A stretch of 64,000 bases of DNA, from NCBI GenBank assembly GCA_019454045.1, contig SKCR01036762.1, positions 186,001 through 250,000 on the forward strand, read 5' to 3'. The stretch's first letter is position 1, and each line of letters starts with the position of its first letter. This stretch comes from Zanthoxylum bungeanum. Taxonomy: Eukaryota; Streptophyta; Magnoliopsida; Sapindales; Rutaceae. The translations under genes and the position numbers were made by a program. A model generated the notes under the pieces. The model saw nothing but the letters and a program-made list of their open reading frames with translations, searched no databases and was not told the origin of the DNA. Below, in pieces: positions 11,509 through 22,779 of the stretch.

Positions 11509-13562
11509 TCAATCATCATTATCAGTTGATCCTTCGGCTCTGATTCCGCTTGCACTTGTTGCAGAAGCATTATCGAACAAATCTTCAAAATCATCAGGGG
11601 TATCTTTTTGTTGTCTGAGATCAGCTCGAGTCCAATCATCCACACAAGATGTTGCTTCTAGAGTGCTTGGATCTAATGAAGATCGCCTAACTTCCAATAT
11701 ATTACCTCCCAAGCTGAAGGCTTGCTCAACCACAACGGTGGAAATAGATGCTGCCAATATCTCTTTAGCAATAATAGATAAAACATGATATATATTTTGA
11801 TGCCGGTTCCACCATTCAAGGATTTTAAAATTTTTACTGCATAAACTTTCATTAGAAAACTCAAAATTTGTAGATAAATAATTATCTAATTCAGGGTTAT
11901 TAGTTGTCGTATCCCTAGCTTTTTTATTTCGTTGCAATAACCAACGATCCCCTGCGCTAAGTCTTGTTTGAATTACCGGTTCGCTACTACTAGATTGACC
12001 TAATGTTCCTAAGTTATATCTTACAATATAATCATTAAATAAAATAATTAAATCACTTCTTAATTTCGTCATTATGCTCGTAATATCAATTCATCTAATA
12101 TTCCTAAATAACCATAGTAAGCTTGTAAACCACCATTCAAACCTTCTAATTTAATCTAGTATCAAAAACAGCAGCAATAAGATAAAGTAAAGGATTTCTC
12201 TAAAATAATTCAACCATTTTACCTTCATAGCAGTAATGGCTTCCAACAAAACAATATCATTAGGGTCGTCACTGTCAACATGCCCATCGAGAGTGCCAAC
12301 AGTATTCAAACTCTCAAGAAGAAATAAATGTGCTGTAGGATAATAAACACCGCTAAAAACTAAAGTAGCATCATTAAAAACTCTTAAAATATCTAAAGAA
12401 ATTTCACAAATATCCCATTGACTAGGATAAAGTGTGATATTTTGAACATGTTGAGAAAAAAACTACATGATGCATCTTTGTATTGAAATGCTTGACATAA
12501 AAGAAAATAAGTAGAATTCCAACGTGTTGGAACATCTCTTGAAAATTTAATCGGTTTAATACCATTTATTTTACAAAACTTGGTCCATTATCTCCTAACT
12601 TGAGAATATGACCAAATACAGTTAAGTGCCGTTTTAATTGGATCAAGGAAAGGTGATAATAATTTTAGTCCGTCTTGCACACATATGTTAAGGACATGAC
12701 ATGTACAACGAATATGAAAAAATCGACCCCCTAAATTTGGTTCACATAAGGATTTTAAATCATGAATGGATGCAGTATTTGCAGATGCATTATCAAATCC
12801 AATTGTTAAAATTTTTTCTACTAAAACATATTCATCAAAAATTACCTTCATCATTCTATAAATATTATGTGCAGTATGTGAGTCATCAAAAACTCTAAAT
12901 GCAATAAGTCTTTTTTGCATGGTAAATGATGCATCAATCCAATGACAAGTCACACCCATGTATGAAGGTGTTTTGCCAATGGTCACTCCAAATATCAGAA
13001 CATATAGAAATACGACCTTTCATCTCTTTAAATATTTCATTTAAAATAATTTTATCATCTTTATATAATTTGAAAAAATGACGTTTTGTTGTGTTTCGAG
13101 TAATTCTACATGCAGCAGGGTTTAAAGCATTATGCACGTAATTAGTAAAATGAAGTTTTTCACCAAAGCTTAAAGAAAGATGTGCCATACAAGTTAATTT
13201 CGCAAATTCTTCTCTATTTTTTGCATCAGAATATTTAAATAAATCTACACTACTCGTACCTCTACTAGATGATGCGTACCTGCCCATTTGAGTTTGCGTC
13301 GTATCAATGCCAAGTTCACCGGATGATGTTTTTCCATGTGTTTGATCATATTGCCGTATCCACCAGAAAATTTATAGATAACCCCACAGTAGTTGCAAAT
13401 TGCTCGTTGTGAACCATCTTCTAGGCGTTCCAAATTAAAATGAATTTTGAAAATATCCGAGGACCGAGCCTTAACTTCTCTTCTCCGTGATTGTGCACTG
13501 ACACTAGGGCCGCTCTCTTGGGTTGGCATATTTGACATTATGTTCTCAGATGAGCTTGCCAT
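11509..13562 (-). pseudogene. hAT transposase pseudogene
   Basis: Order on the - strand: N-terminal BED-type zinc finger (CNYCGVIYKFSGG..NMIKHMEKHH, frame starting 13562); a linker region; the first RNase-H-like acidic block (CSDIWSDH, about 12980); a second block (GFDNASANTASI) followed by RCTCHVLNICVQDG, the hAT CxxH motif; RDVPTRWNSTYFLL near 12540; and the C-terminal dimerisation domain (EQAFSLGGNILEVRRSSLDPSTLEA, 11509-12072). Total length matches a full hAT transposase of about 650 residues. The frame changes near 13270, 12960 and 12590, and a stop lies near 12150, so it is inactive. In life it would cut and rejoin the element ends in the nucleus. Confidence 0.9.
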
Positions 13563-13955
13563 TTTTTTTTTGAGAAATTAGGAAGAAAAATAAGAAAATT
13601 GAATAATTGCAAATGATAACAAATTAACAACTAAATGAATTGAGATTGAGAATAAGATTATAAGAGAATTATATTTAAGTGAGATTGAGAATAAGAGAAT
13701 TATAGAAAGATGAGAGAGTTGAGAATTGGTGTGATGAAATTATGAAAAATGAATCATATTTATAGAATTTTAGAATTTTTTTGATACTAAAAATGCCCCT
13801 AATATAACCGTTTTATTACCGTTATTAGGGGTACATTAGTAATTTACATTTTAAATAATAAAATTTATTTAATTTTTAATTTTTTTTTATTTTATTTGGG
13901 CAGGGAGCCAAACGGCTCCATGCCCCCCCCAACGGTTACTAGCCGTTGGGGGTAG

Positions 13956-13991
13956 GGTTCCTGTTGGAACCCTACGGTTCCAACAGGAACC
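13956..13991. repeat. Perfect 16-bp hairpin near the hAT right end
   Basis: GGTTCCTGTTGGAACC (13956-13971) and its exact reverse complement (13976-13991) flank a 4-base loop CTAC. A second stem, AACGG..CCGTT, lies just before it (about 13931-13947). These belong to the subterminal repeat region of the hAT element. Confidence 0.9.
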
Positions 13992-15188
13992 GTTCGGTTC
14001 CGGTTCCGAACCGGAACCGTGGCCGGCTCTACCTTCAAAGGTTGCTTGGTTTATTTTGTGCGATGAATATGTTGTGAATGGAGGCTATTTCGTGCAGCTT
14101 GGGGACGTGAATGAGGGCTGTCTCTGGGCAGTGTTTTGGGCGTGAACAAGGGCTGTTGTGAGGGGTTGTATTGGTGTGTTGAGGGCTGTTTGTGAGGGGC
14201 TGAGTGGTTTGGTAGGGGCTGTTTTTGTGAGGGGGTGCAGTGGCGTGTTGGGGCTGTTTCTTCAAGGCAGTTTGGACGTGAGTGAGCTTGAGAGGAGAAG
14301 GGTGTCTTGTGTTGTCTATCTGCTAGGGGAAGGATGGTTGGATTTTGGGTTCTTTTTATAGGCAAAGTTGGTGCATTTATGGGGTGGGCTATTGTTGTTG
14401 AAGGGTATTAATTGGGAGGCCATTTAATGGCTTAATTTCTTTGTAGTTTGGTGAATGATTAATGTTGAAAGTGAGATGTGAGATGGTTTGTTAATGGGCG
14501 TGGGGTTGGTTTGGTGGAGGATGGATGTCTTGTGTTTGACTTGGTGGGGGGAGGCTATTTATTAGGAGGTGGCTTTTGAGGAGGCTATTAAATGGCTTGA
14601 ATAAGTTGGTGGAGGGGTGTTATTGTTGTTAATAGGCGTGGGCTTTGGCTAGTATGTGTTGTGTGCGTGAGTGCAAGGTGTGAGGGGCTGTGAGTGTGTG
14701 CTGTGTGCGTGAGTGAGAGGGCTGCCAGCAAGGTGTTTGTGTGTGAGTGTTTAGAGGCAGTTTGTTTTGGCAGTGTGTGTGACTCGATGTGCGTGTATCT
14801 TGGCAGTGAGTGTTTGACGTGTGTATGCTTTTGAGAGTGAAGGCCGTGTGTGCTAAAATGTGAGGAATGTGCAAGGTGTGAGTCGTGCGAGGTGTTCAAG
14901 AAAGAGGCTGGGTTCTTGGCAATGGGGGAATTCTTGGAGTATTTGGGCGTGGGGTTGATGTCTTGGTGGGCTTAGTGTGGGTTGCGGGGGTTTTGGGCCA
15001 AGGATAATTTTGAAACGGAGGTCTAACGAGCAAACCCGAAGCTAAACAAGCGAATTAAATCCAACAAGATGTCAATGTCTGACTCTTCCCTTCCGACGTC
15101 AGTTTCCCATGACTTCCGTGACTTAAAAGGTAGTGCCTCCGCACGAGGCTCATCATCAAGACTTATATGCAAAAATGCAGTGCCTACA

Positions 15189-15866
15189 GAGGTTCAATAA
15201 AATTTTCAACTCTAATAAATATGGAAATGGATATATAGGCATAAGTTTGAAAAATCTAAAGAAATGTCTAGTAAGTATAGGTCCAATAGGGATTAGTATA
15301 ATTATGAATGTGATAAAGATAAGAAGCCCAATGTTGTTATTTGTAATGAGTGTTAGGGATTTAGGCTCATAAGATCTAAGTGTCCCACTTATCATAAGAC
15401 AAAAGGCAGGAAAGTCAAGGATGTCTCTCATAGTGATGATGAATCAGAATGTGATTATACTTGTAATGACTCATCTAAGGAGAAATGTAATTACATTGTA
15501 TTTTCTTCCAGTGTTACCAGTGGGAAAAAGGCTACTGATAGTGATGTGGATGCTAGTTCAGAGTCCTCTTATGATAGCTCTGAAGATGAAGATAATCTTC
15601 GGGTAGCTTATATTGAGTTGTATAATGAGAGCTTAGCTACTAAAAAGACTTGTTTGGAGGTCAATAAGAAGATGAAAGAAACTGAACTCGATAGGAACGA
15701 AGTCCAAGCCAAGCTAGACAAGAATCTTATTGTTGTTGATAACCTCATTGAGAGAAATATAAAGTTAGTATATAAAGTCAAATTCCTAGAGAAATTACTT
15801 GAAAATGCTAGAATATACATATATATGCATTTTCTAGTGGGACTGAAAAGCCGAATCACATGTTAG
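15189..15866 (+). pseudogene. gag: SIRE-like copia gag, second part with first zinc knuckle, element J
   Basis: The frame resumes in phase with 1690-2131 after the 13-kb insertion. RFNKIFNSNKYG is followed by a zinc-knuckle-like CNEC.GFRLIRSKC, which has lost its His and gained a stop, then TYHKTKGRKVKDVSHSDDESE and a coiled-coil-like acidic stretch to about 15830. There are frame changes near 15370 and 15545. This order (UBN2, knuckle, Asp/Ser-rich segment, coiled coil) is that of SIRE-type gag. Confidence 0.85.
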
Positions 15867-16392
15867 GCATTGTATGTTTCTTGTGAGAAGAAAGGTGTAG
15901 GCTTCATTAAGTCAAGCTGTGATAAAGATTCTTCCACCTAATCATGTCTAACTAACTCCTCAATGTGACGTAGGAAATAAGTATGTTGATTAGAGTTAAA
16001 TGATCCATCATAAGATTCATCTTCTTATGAACCAACCTCAACCTAAAGGTTATTTTAGTAAACTTCATTCTCGTCCGAGGTTTGTACATGTTTGTTATCA
16101 TTGTGGAAAATAAAAATATATTAAACCCAAGTGTTTCATATTGAACAAACAGATGAAGATGTCTAGTAATGCTCAACCTAAATTTGATTTTTCGAATCTA
16201 GCTCGTCAAATTTCTGCACTTGCTAAACATACTCATATCATTAATGAGAAATTGATGATGTTAATAAGGAATTCTCAAGTGAAAGATATTTCTAATAAAT
16301 TTTGGGTAAAAATGAGATTATTTCCCATAAATTCAGAATGCCTTAATCCTAAAAAGCTTTATGAGATTGCACTTTGGTGCATCTCTTCTTAG
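15867..16392 (+). pseudogene. gag: SIRE-like copia gag C-terminal region with second knuckle
   Basis: After several frame breaks, a decayed second knuckle is visible near 16090-16135 (CYHCGK, stop, KYIKPKC, with the His replaced by Tyr). It is followed by an open frame 16141-16392 (NKQMKMSSNAQPKF...). SIRE/Maximus gags often have a second CCHC-like motif. No protease, integrase or reverse transcriptase follows, so pol has been deleted. Confidence 0.55.
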
Positions 16393-16655
16393 ATGGTGCA
16401 TTCATCTTCCTTCATTGCATTTGTGTATGCATGCATTTTATTTTTGCACTGTATTTTTTGTAAGTGTGTGTTGTTTGTGTTATATATCTATTGGTATATA
16501 GGAATGAAACCCGGACATAAATTTCATAACTGATTCCAAATAGATGGTAATATGATATACACTCGGGATACAACTCCACATACCATTGGAAAATAACAAG
16601 CCTTTTGTTGTGTCTTTTACTTTCTTAAGGAAAATACAAATAATAATAATAATAA

Positions 16656-16686
<31 letters not shown>

Positions 16687-17619
16687 AAAGACTTAAAAAG
16701 AGTTAGTGGTTTTAAATAGTTGTTTGAGCTTAAAGCATTTGATCCTAGTATGTAAGATATTTGGCTATGTATGTGTGTGTTTCTTTTCCTTAATGTTTTA
16801 TGTGCATAAGTGTGTGATAAAAACTCTTAATATATCTTGTGTCTGCATCTCACATATACAATTTTGTTAATTTTTAGGCTTGGTCGCAAGTATGAGTTAT
16901 TGGATTAGTAATCTAGTTTGTGTAATACAAAGATCACTAAATAATGTGACATTTGACTAGATGACCTTATGTTATCCCCTTCAAGTAAAGAAATTTTTTT
17001 AAATGAGTTTCAAGTACTTCAATCAAAGTACTTAAAAGAGCCAATATTTCAAATTTAAAAGATAAGAGCAAAAACCCTTCATTCGAAAGAGTTTTTATTT
17101 GTGAGCTCATATTTAGGGGGACAAAATAATAGCATGCAACCAATGTTGCTTATTTTCATGTCCTATGGGTGTTAGGTTTGAACAGTTATTTTCCATATTT
17201 AATGTTACACAAGATATAATTTCCTTAACTTAGCCTACTCATAAAATAAGATCTTAAGCTTTAAATTTTTATGCATTGATGTTATATTTACGCAAGTGCT
17301 TGTTATAATTTGATGTTTAAGTCATATGGATTAGTGTATTCTCGAGCATGAATGAACATGTTTCCTATTATGTCATGTCATCAACATTTGAATATTAACT
17401 AGGTATCATTGTAAGTGCTTGTAATGATGTTTTGAGTCATTTTTTCATGTTTTTCATTTCATTTATGTGCATGTTTTCGTTGCATGTCATTGTATCAATT
17501 ATTTCTTTTAGCATTCTATCTTTCATGATTTTCCTATTCTTATTCCCATTTGTTTCTTTTTACTAACTGAGATGTTTTGTTAGTGAAGGGGAGAATTTTG
17601 GATATGTTGTTGTTGTTAT
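16393..17619 (+). other. Non-coding 3' region of element J, with candidate PPT and LTR start
   Basis: No coding signal. An (AAT)n/(AAAT)n microsatellite occupies about 16630-16686. Purine-rich tracts TTAGGGGGACAAAA (about 17112) and GAAGGGGAGAATTTTGG (about 17585) are candidate polypurine tracts. The second is followed by TGTTGTTGTTAT (17606), which would be the start of J's 3' LTR before copia element F interrupts it at 17620. Confidence 0.4.
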
Positions 17620-18359
17620 TGTAGAAATCGATTTCCCAGCGTAGCGGAAACACCTTAGGCACCCGAGATCGGCTTTGAAAATTTTTTCTGCCCTTCCCTT
17701 TGCTTGGCCGAATGTAGTCAGCTCCTTTACTGAAATTTTTCTTTTGTTTTTAATAAAATTTCAGCCCCGGAACAACGACTCAGATCTGGATTGTTTTGGA
17801 CCCAAAATGCCCCCAGCTCACTGACCAAATCAGCCATTCTTTTGCGTGAACCACACCAGTATTTTAGGTCTGATTTGTCACCAAAAACAACCCCACAACA
17901 CTCTTGAAATACCCCTTAATGTTCCCTAATATTTCTATATTAAAACCAAATCAAACCAAACCCCGAAACCCTAAAGTAAGTGGCGGCATTGAGCAAAATT
18001 ATACTCAATGCCGAAACAAGAATAAAGAAGAGGATGATGAGGATGTTTGATTCAACTCTGAATGACCTTTCAAGCTATGTCTCATAACCAACAGAAACTA
18101 GTGTGGGTTAGACTCACAAACTAATATCTAAACACTTTAGAGATTGAAAAATTGTCACACAAGATTTTTTGGTTTTGTTTTTATTCTTCTTCTTTTGTTT
18201 CAACTCTTGAGAGAAAACTTAGAACATGAAAAGTTGGATAGGGTTTGGAAATTATGAATTAGGTTAAAAATGAATAACATTTATCCTTTTATACTTAGAG
18301 TTTTATTTTACAAAATAAAATAAAAACCCCCTCTACCCTATTATGAAATTTCGGCCAGC
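17620..18359 (-). repeat. 3' LTR of copia F, left part
   Basis: Starts TGTAGAAATCGATTTCC at 17620 and breaks at GGCCAGC (18359), where element B inserted. It continues at 26104 (CATCTTTC...). Joined length with the right part is about 2.1 kb. No gene is seen within it. Confidence 0.65.
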
Positions 18360-20270
18360 TGACCGGCGTAAACACACACGTATAACGCAAGTGCACGTAT
18401 CGTTCAAGTAGTATAAAAATATCGATCCCACGATGACTTAATTCCTACTATTTTTATTAATTATTGATACTATTTATTTACAGGTATCTAATTATAGGGA
18501 GAAGTGAATTGATTGCTTTTGGTTGGTTGAATGTGGTTTTGCAAAATAAAATAAAAACATACCCAAAAGAAAATATTAAGGAAAATAAAAGAAAAGACTC
18601 AAAGGTCTAGGGTCGTGACTCCACACAATATTATTATAAAGATGAATTGATTCTCTTATCTATGTGTAATAAATTAATTTGCTAACCTGGAACACGAAAA
18701 TATGCAAAAGCCTCTGTCGATGGTCAGACGCAAATACCCAGTATAACCCAATTGAACCATATGTCTATGTCAACCAAATTACCTGGATTCATTAAGATTA
18801 AGTTCCAATTGTGGCTACCCCCGCCCGACAGGTATATGTCTATCCTGTAAGGAAATCTATTAAAGGGTTATCTATCCTCAAGGAAGATCGTGGGCTATTG
18901 AATCTAAGACTGAAACCTAAAATCCCTATGTCTAGTTCATTTTAAGTTTACCATATCAATCTTATTGGTGATCAGAAAACAAGAAGCATTAAGCTTAAGA
19001 CTCAATAAACAAACTAAAGAATTACCCATAAAAAGAAAATCAATTATTAAGTGTGGTTATTGTGTTTCATCACTTCCCTAGAATAAAAATAAAATGATGG
19101 GGTTAGAGGATCCACATTTAATATTTCTTATCTAGGAATCTCACTTATTACAATATATAAATTATTTTATGTTCTGCTTTCTCAGGAATTAATAATGTTA
19201 AACATTTAAAATCAGCCATATAGGCGGTAATCCATTTAGTCCAATTACACCATCCATATAGGCGGTAATTATCTGTCACATAAAGACCAACCATATATGC
19301 GGTAAAGTAATTTATATTTAGACCGACCATATAAGCGGTAATAAAGTCTGACATTAATTAATCCGGTTAAATTATAATTTATAAATTATAATTAAGTGAG
19401 ATTTACCTAGATAATTATATTAAAGGTTTCACCTTTTACCCCAGCGGAAAATTAACTACTAAACATAAAAAAAAAAAAAAAGAATAACTACTATTACTAT
19501 TACTGAAAATTAAAATACATAATTAAAAAAATATTATTATATACAAAACTAGATGCAATCCTCTAAAAACAGGGAAAAGCTCCCAAGGAAAGCACACCAA
19601 ATGAAGTGACGAAGAGCCGAATTTATAGGCAAAATCTGGTTCCGGCGTCACTATGCCAAGAGGTCACGCGTCGCGACGCCAAGACGTGTCTTCAGTCAAC
19701 ACGATTTGACCACATGTACGATGTCGGCACAATCAGGAAATGACACGTGGCACGTGCAGAAAGTGGTGCAATGGGAAGGCGACACGTGGCAGAATGTGAT
19801 TTGCCAATAATTCCGTCCAATGAGAAGGTGACACGTGTCACGCGCATTGTGTCGGTACCATAGATTTTTGACATGTGGCAGGCGGCGCATTTTAGCTGAT
19901 CTTCTGAGATGATGACACGTGGCAGGCGCACGTTAGCAGATCTTCTGTGATGGTGACACGTGTCACGGAGCACATTAGCAAAGTCAACTTTTCAGATTTT
20001 GACACGTGGACCAGACGCACGTTAGCATAGACTCGGCTCACATTAGGCATCGCGACGCCAAGGGTTTGGGCGTCGTGACGCGCCCAAAATTACGAAAATG
20101 CCCTTTTCCAATTTTCACTGTTTTGGTCCAAATCACCTCCAGAATGTCCTGAAACTTTATTTATCTACAAAATAACACAAAACACATCAAAATATTCACA
20201 AAACTCAAGAAACTATACAAAATATTAGGTTTAAATGAGTGGGAAATAGTGATAGATTTACCACTCATCA
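18360..20270 (-). repeat. 3' LTR of element B
   Basis: 1911 bp, TGACCGGCG...ACTCATCA. It is collinear with the 5' LTR (24155-26098) but lacks one about 62-bp G-box unit that the latter has near 25720-25780. Four ACCATATAnGCGGT motifs lie at 19210-19345. Short open frames in it (for example 19148-19354) are conserved only because the LTR is, and are not genes. Confidence 0.92.
19743..20007. promoter_or_regulatory. G-box (CACGTG) array in B 3' LTR
   Basis: Seven CACGTG hexamers in about 265 bp, mostly in the context GACACGTGGCA or GACACGTGTCA. They are set in repeating units that also contain GCGCACGTTAGC. CACGTG is the core bound by plant bZIP (ABRE) and bHLH factors. Function here is inferred, not shown. 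Confidence 0.6.
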
Positions 20271-21595
20271 CACCCTCAAACCTAACATTTTGCCAGTCCT
20301 CGAGCAAAACATAGCATAAAATAACATAATAAAATTTAATTAAGCCACTTTCGTAGGGATCACGGTTGCATTTAGCGTATGCAACAAGCCTTTAAACCCC
20401 TAGGTGTCCTTAATGGACGAGTTGTAGTCTCATGAAGGTTTACATCAATGATACCCACAAACATTTTACAAAAGTAAAAATGTAGTGAAACTAATGTACA
20501 CCAAAGCAAAAAAGACAAGCGAAAAGAGAATAAAGAAGTTAGTGATTAATCAGGTGAAACTTTACTCCAAGTTACTAGTTGTTTTGTTTTGTTTCTAAAT
20601 TACTAAATAAGTAAATTCTCCGATTATATTTACCATTCTCCATATACACAGCCAACACAAATATTAAACAACTCATTTTTGCCCGCAACAGTCATAAGTG
20701 CAGTTGATAAGAGAGTAATATTTTTGTCCTAAAGTTTTATCGGAATTCACACCTTTTTGTAGCAATTGAATAAATTTTCTGATTTTTCTGATTTTTTCTT
20801 TGATTTTTCTCTATTTTTATTTATATACAATATCTTCCATCTATGTAACGAGTGTTGGGTCGGTGGCTCCCAAACCAGTTGGCTTTAGGGCACCAGGTGT
20901 TAAGACACCCATACGGACTTAATTACTCAGACTTCAGATATATATATTTTTTTGCAGCATCATTGATCCATGTAGCGAGTTTTGGGCCAGTGACTCCCAA
21001 ACCAGTTGGTTTTAGGGCACTAGGTGTTAAAACACCCTTACAGACTTAATAACTCGGATCTAAGATTTTTTTTTTTACTCCATTGCTTTTTGAGATGCTT
21101 CCTCCAATTAAACTAAAGCACTGAATATTACAAACTTTTCAATTTTAGCTTATGTCCGTATGTTACTATGCATATTGATAATACCTGCCAACTGAGCATA
21201 TGAAGATCCATTTTAGTCAGTGTTAAGGAGAATTTACAAATTAAATAATTTAAAAGGAAATAAACAAAAATTAACTTGTTCCTAAATAAATGGCTTGAGA
21301 TACGTATCAGGAGTGGGAACTCCTTACTCAGCTATCTCTTACCAATTTCACCGTTTTAGTCAAAATAAAAACACAAAAACACAAAATATTTTTGTAATTT
21401 TTGAAAATTTTTCAATTTTTTTGTATTTTTTCGAAACATTTTGGACTAAAAATAAAAACAACACACAAACTAAAAACAAGGTACTGATCAACTAATTCCC
21501 TCCCCAAACCTAAATGAGACATTGTCCCCAATGTCTTAAGTATTAGAAGAAGAGTTTAGAAGATAATACCTAGTTAGCTGAAATTCTACAGGAAA
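20271..21595 (-). other. 3' untranslated region of element B
   Basis: No gene. It contains two tandem copies of an about 115-bp segment (20845-20945 and 20962-21062; phrase ACCAGTTGG.TTTAGGGCAC), which also occur in elements C and A. The phrase GACATTGTCCCCAATGTC (about 21517) is an inverted repeat conserved in all three. The PPT abuts the LTR at 20271. Confidence 0.75.
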
Positions 21596-22249
21596 TTAAT
21601 GGTTAAGATCCAGATTAACACGACGTCTCTTACCACGATCGTCCTCGGACCAATTTATCTTTGAAAGGATAGGGTCAACTTGTGGTTCATAGGCTAAGAG
21701 TTGGTCTATTAGATCCAGAGCAGTTCTGGCAGTATAGAGGAGTTCTTTCATAGGTTTTGACACGAACCCATTTCTCCGAGCATCATCAAGAAACACACAA
21801 AGAAAATCATAAAATTCATCAACATTAAACAGCCCAATTGGTTTCTGGTGTATATTTAGGTTTGCCCAAGATAGCACTATAAAAATTTCCTCCAATGTGC
21901 CCAAGCCACCTGGCAAAGCAATAAAAGCATCAGCACAGTTAATCATTTCTACCAGTCGTTCAGACATACCTGGCACGATCAGTTCCTCACCGTTTGATGA
22001 TCCAATAAGATTTTCCTCTGCCAATGGTTTTGGAATGATTCCCAAAACGTGACTTCCTCATTCCTGTACAGCCTTTGAAACGATCCCCATTAGTCCAAGA
22101 TTGCCTCCGCCATATATTAAGTGCATATTCCTTGCAGCTAAGACTCGACCCAATTCATGTGCTGCCTCTACTTATTATGGTTTAGTACCAACACTACTAC
22201 CGTAAAACACACAGATGTTTTCAACTCGTCTTCTCGAAGTGGCTTCCAT
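21596..22249 (-). pseudogene. LOG: LOG-family (cytokinin-activating phosphoribohydrolase) sequence carried by element B
   Basis: Read on the - strand from the Met at 22249 (MEATSRRRVENICVFYGSS). The frame covers 217 codons with no introns and no frameshift, close to the usual about 215-240 residues of plant LOG proteins. It contains the nucleotide-binding motif IYGGGNLGLMG (about residue 50) and the family signature PGGLGTLEE (about residue 114), whose Glu is catalytic in the family. The Arg of the helix before it is also kept (MSERLVEM), although the usual following Lys is not. LOG enzymes release active cytokinin from riboside monophosphates. Three in-frame stops break it: two adjacent ones after KP near residue 24, and one in VQE.GSH near residue 69. 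The open part 22045-21596 is 149 codons. It lies in sense with the element, after the gag-like frame. Absence of introns suggests capture through an RNA intermediate. Confidence 0.88.
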
Positions 22250-22779
22250 TTTTATATATTTCTTTCTTAAATCTGGATGCCTTCCAATTGCAATGATGAG
22301 CTGAATTTATAGTACCTGAAAAGGGTGAGTAATAATAGCACTAGTATCTTCCAGAGGACGTTTGTTAGCTAAACAACACAAGAAATCGTGAAAGGTCAAA
22401 AAGTCTGGATCCTGTCTACGAAAATAAAGATAATTACAAAAGAAAAGCAAATCAAAGCAATAATGAAGGCAACGAAATTGTGTACGCAATACGCCACTCG
22501 CTTAGTATAAATTCATTAGGATGCGTCTTAAGAATTCATTCTTTACTCAGCCATCGCAAATGAATTAGCTCTCTTCTTTCTGATTTCCAAACACCATTCC
22601 TTCAGTCTTAAAATGCTCCGTTTGTGCTTTTCCCTACAAAAAAATAACACACAAAATTAAAAACTCTACAACATGTATACACAAAATATGAAAACAAAAA
22701 TTACAACAAATTGCATGGGTTGCCTCCCTGCTAGCGCTAAATTTTTCATCTTCAGCCAGACGTGACTGAAATCTATCTG
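22250..22779 (-). other. Spacer between gag-like frame and LOG in element B
   Basis: Contains the Athila-type conserved phrase GCGCTAGCAGGGAGGCAACC (- strand, about 22719-22738). Toward LOG, a short open frame 22307-22489 (DPDFLTFHDFLCCLANKRP..) is partly conserved in element A around 51115-51210. A poly-pyrimidine TTTCGTAG/ACAG and a CCCTTTTCAG lie in it, resembling splice acceptors. No assigned function. Confidence 0.5.

Larger units (their letters stand above)
11174..14031 (-). mobile_element. hAT (Ac-like) DNA transposon
   Basis: Flanked by an 8-bp target duplication CCTTCGAA (11166-11173) / CCTTCAAA (14032-14039, one mismatch), which is the size expected for hAT. Terminal inverted repeats begin TAGAcCCGGtC on the left and TAGAGCCGGCC on the right (read inward). 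The subterminal regions at both ends are packed with GGTTC/GGTTCCG motifs, as expected for transposase binding sites. A transposase pseudogene fills the interior. The paired K 3' LTR lacks this insert, so it arrived after K. Confidence 0.93.
2132..15188 (-). mobile_element. Tat/Ogre-like Ty3/gypsy element K, internally deleted, inserted in J gag
   Basis: The element is bounded by a perfect 5-bp TSD GAGGT (2127-2131 and 15189-15193). Ends are T(A/G)TAGAACACAG on the left and GTGCCTACA on the right. It reads on the - strand: 5' LTR 9643-15188, PBS 9623-9639 matching tRNA-Arg (as known for Ogre), gag remnant, integrase C-terminus, a tandem-repeat-rich 3' region, PPT 4989-5010 and 3' LTR 2132-4988. 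Reverse transcriptase, RNase H and the integrase core are absent. The element is therefore non-autonomous or dead. The internal region is only 4.65 kb, far shorter than a full Ogre. A hAT transposon sits in the 5' LTR. Confidence 0.9.
9643..15188 (-). repeat. 5' LTR of element K, interrupted by a hAT transposon
   Basis: Outer end TGTAGAACACAG at 9643, inner homology to 2132-4988 throughout, and end GCCTACA at 15188. Its own length is about 2.68 kb, after removing the 2858-bp hAT and one TSD copy. It lacks about 240 bp present in the other LTR, at about 10468. Confidence 0.88.

Noticed and set aside
17630..18359. Looked at first like the 5' end of a host gene (Met-rich start, AAACCCTAAAG leader)
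   Set aside because: The sequence rejoins 26104 across element B and ends at a copia PPT, so it is the 3' LTR of copia F.
19148..19354. 68-codon frame (MSDFITAYMVGL...), also at 24939-25145
   Set aside because: Tyr-Met-Val-Gly repeats come from the ACCATATANGCGGT LTR motif, and it occurs only as LTR copies.
21596..22249. Considered a normal host LOG gene into which elements had inserted
   Set aside because: It is intronless, enclosed by one element's LTRs with a perfect TSD, in element sense, and a homologous copy sits at the same place in element A.
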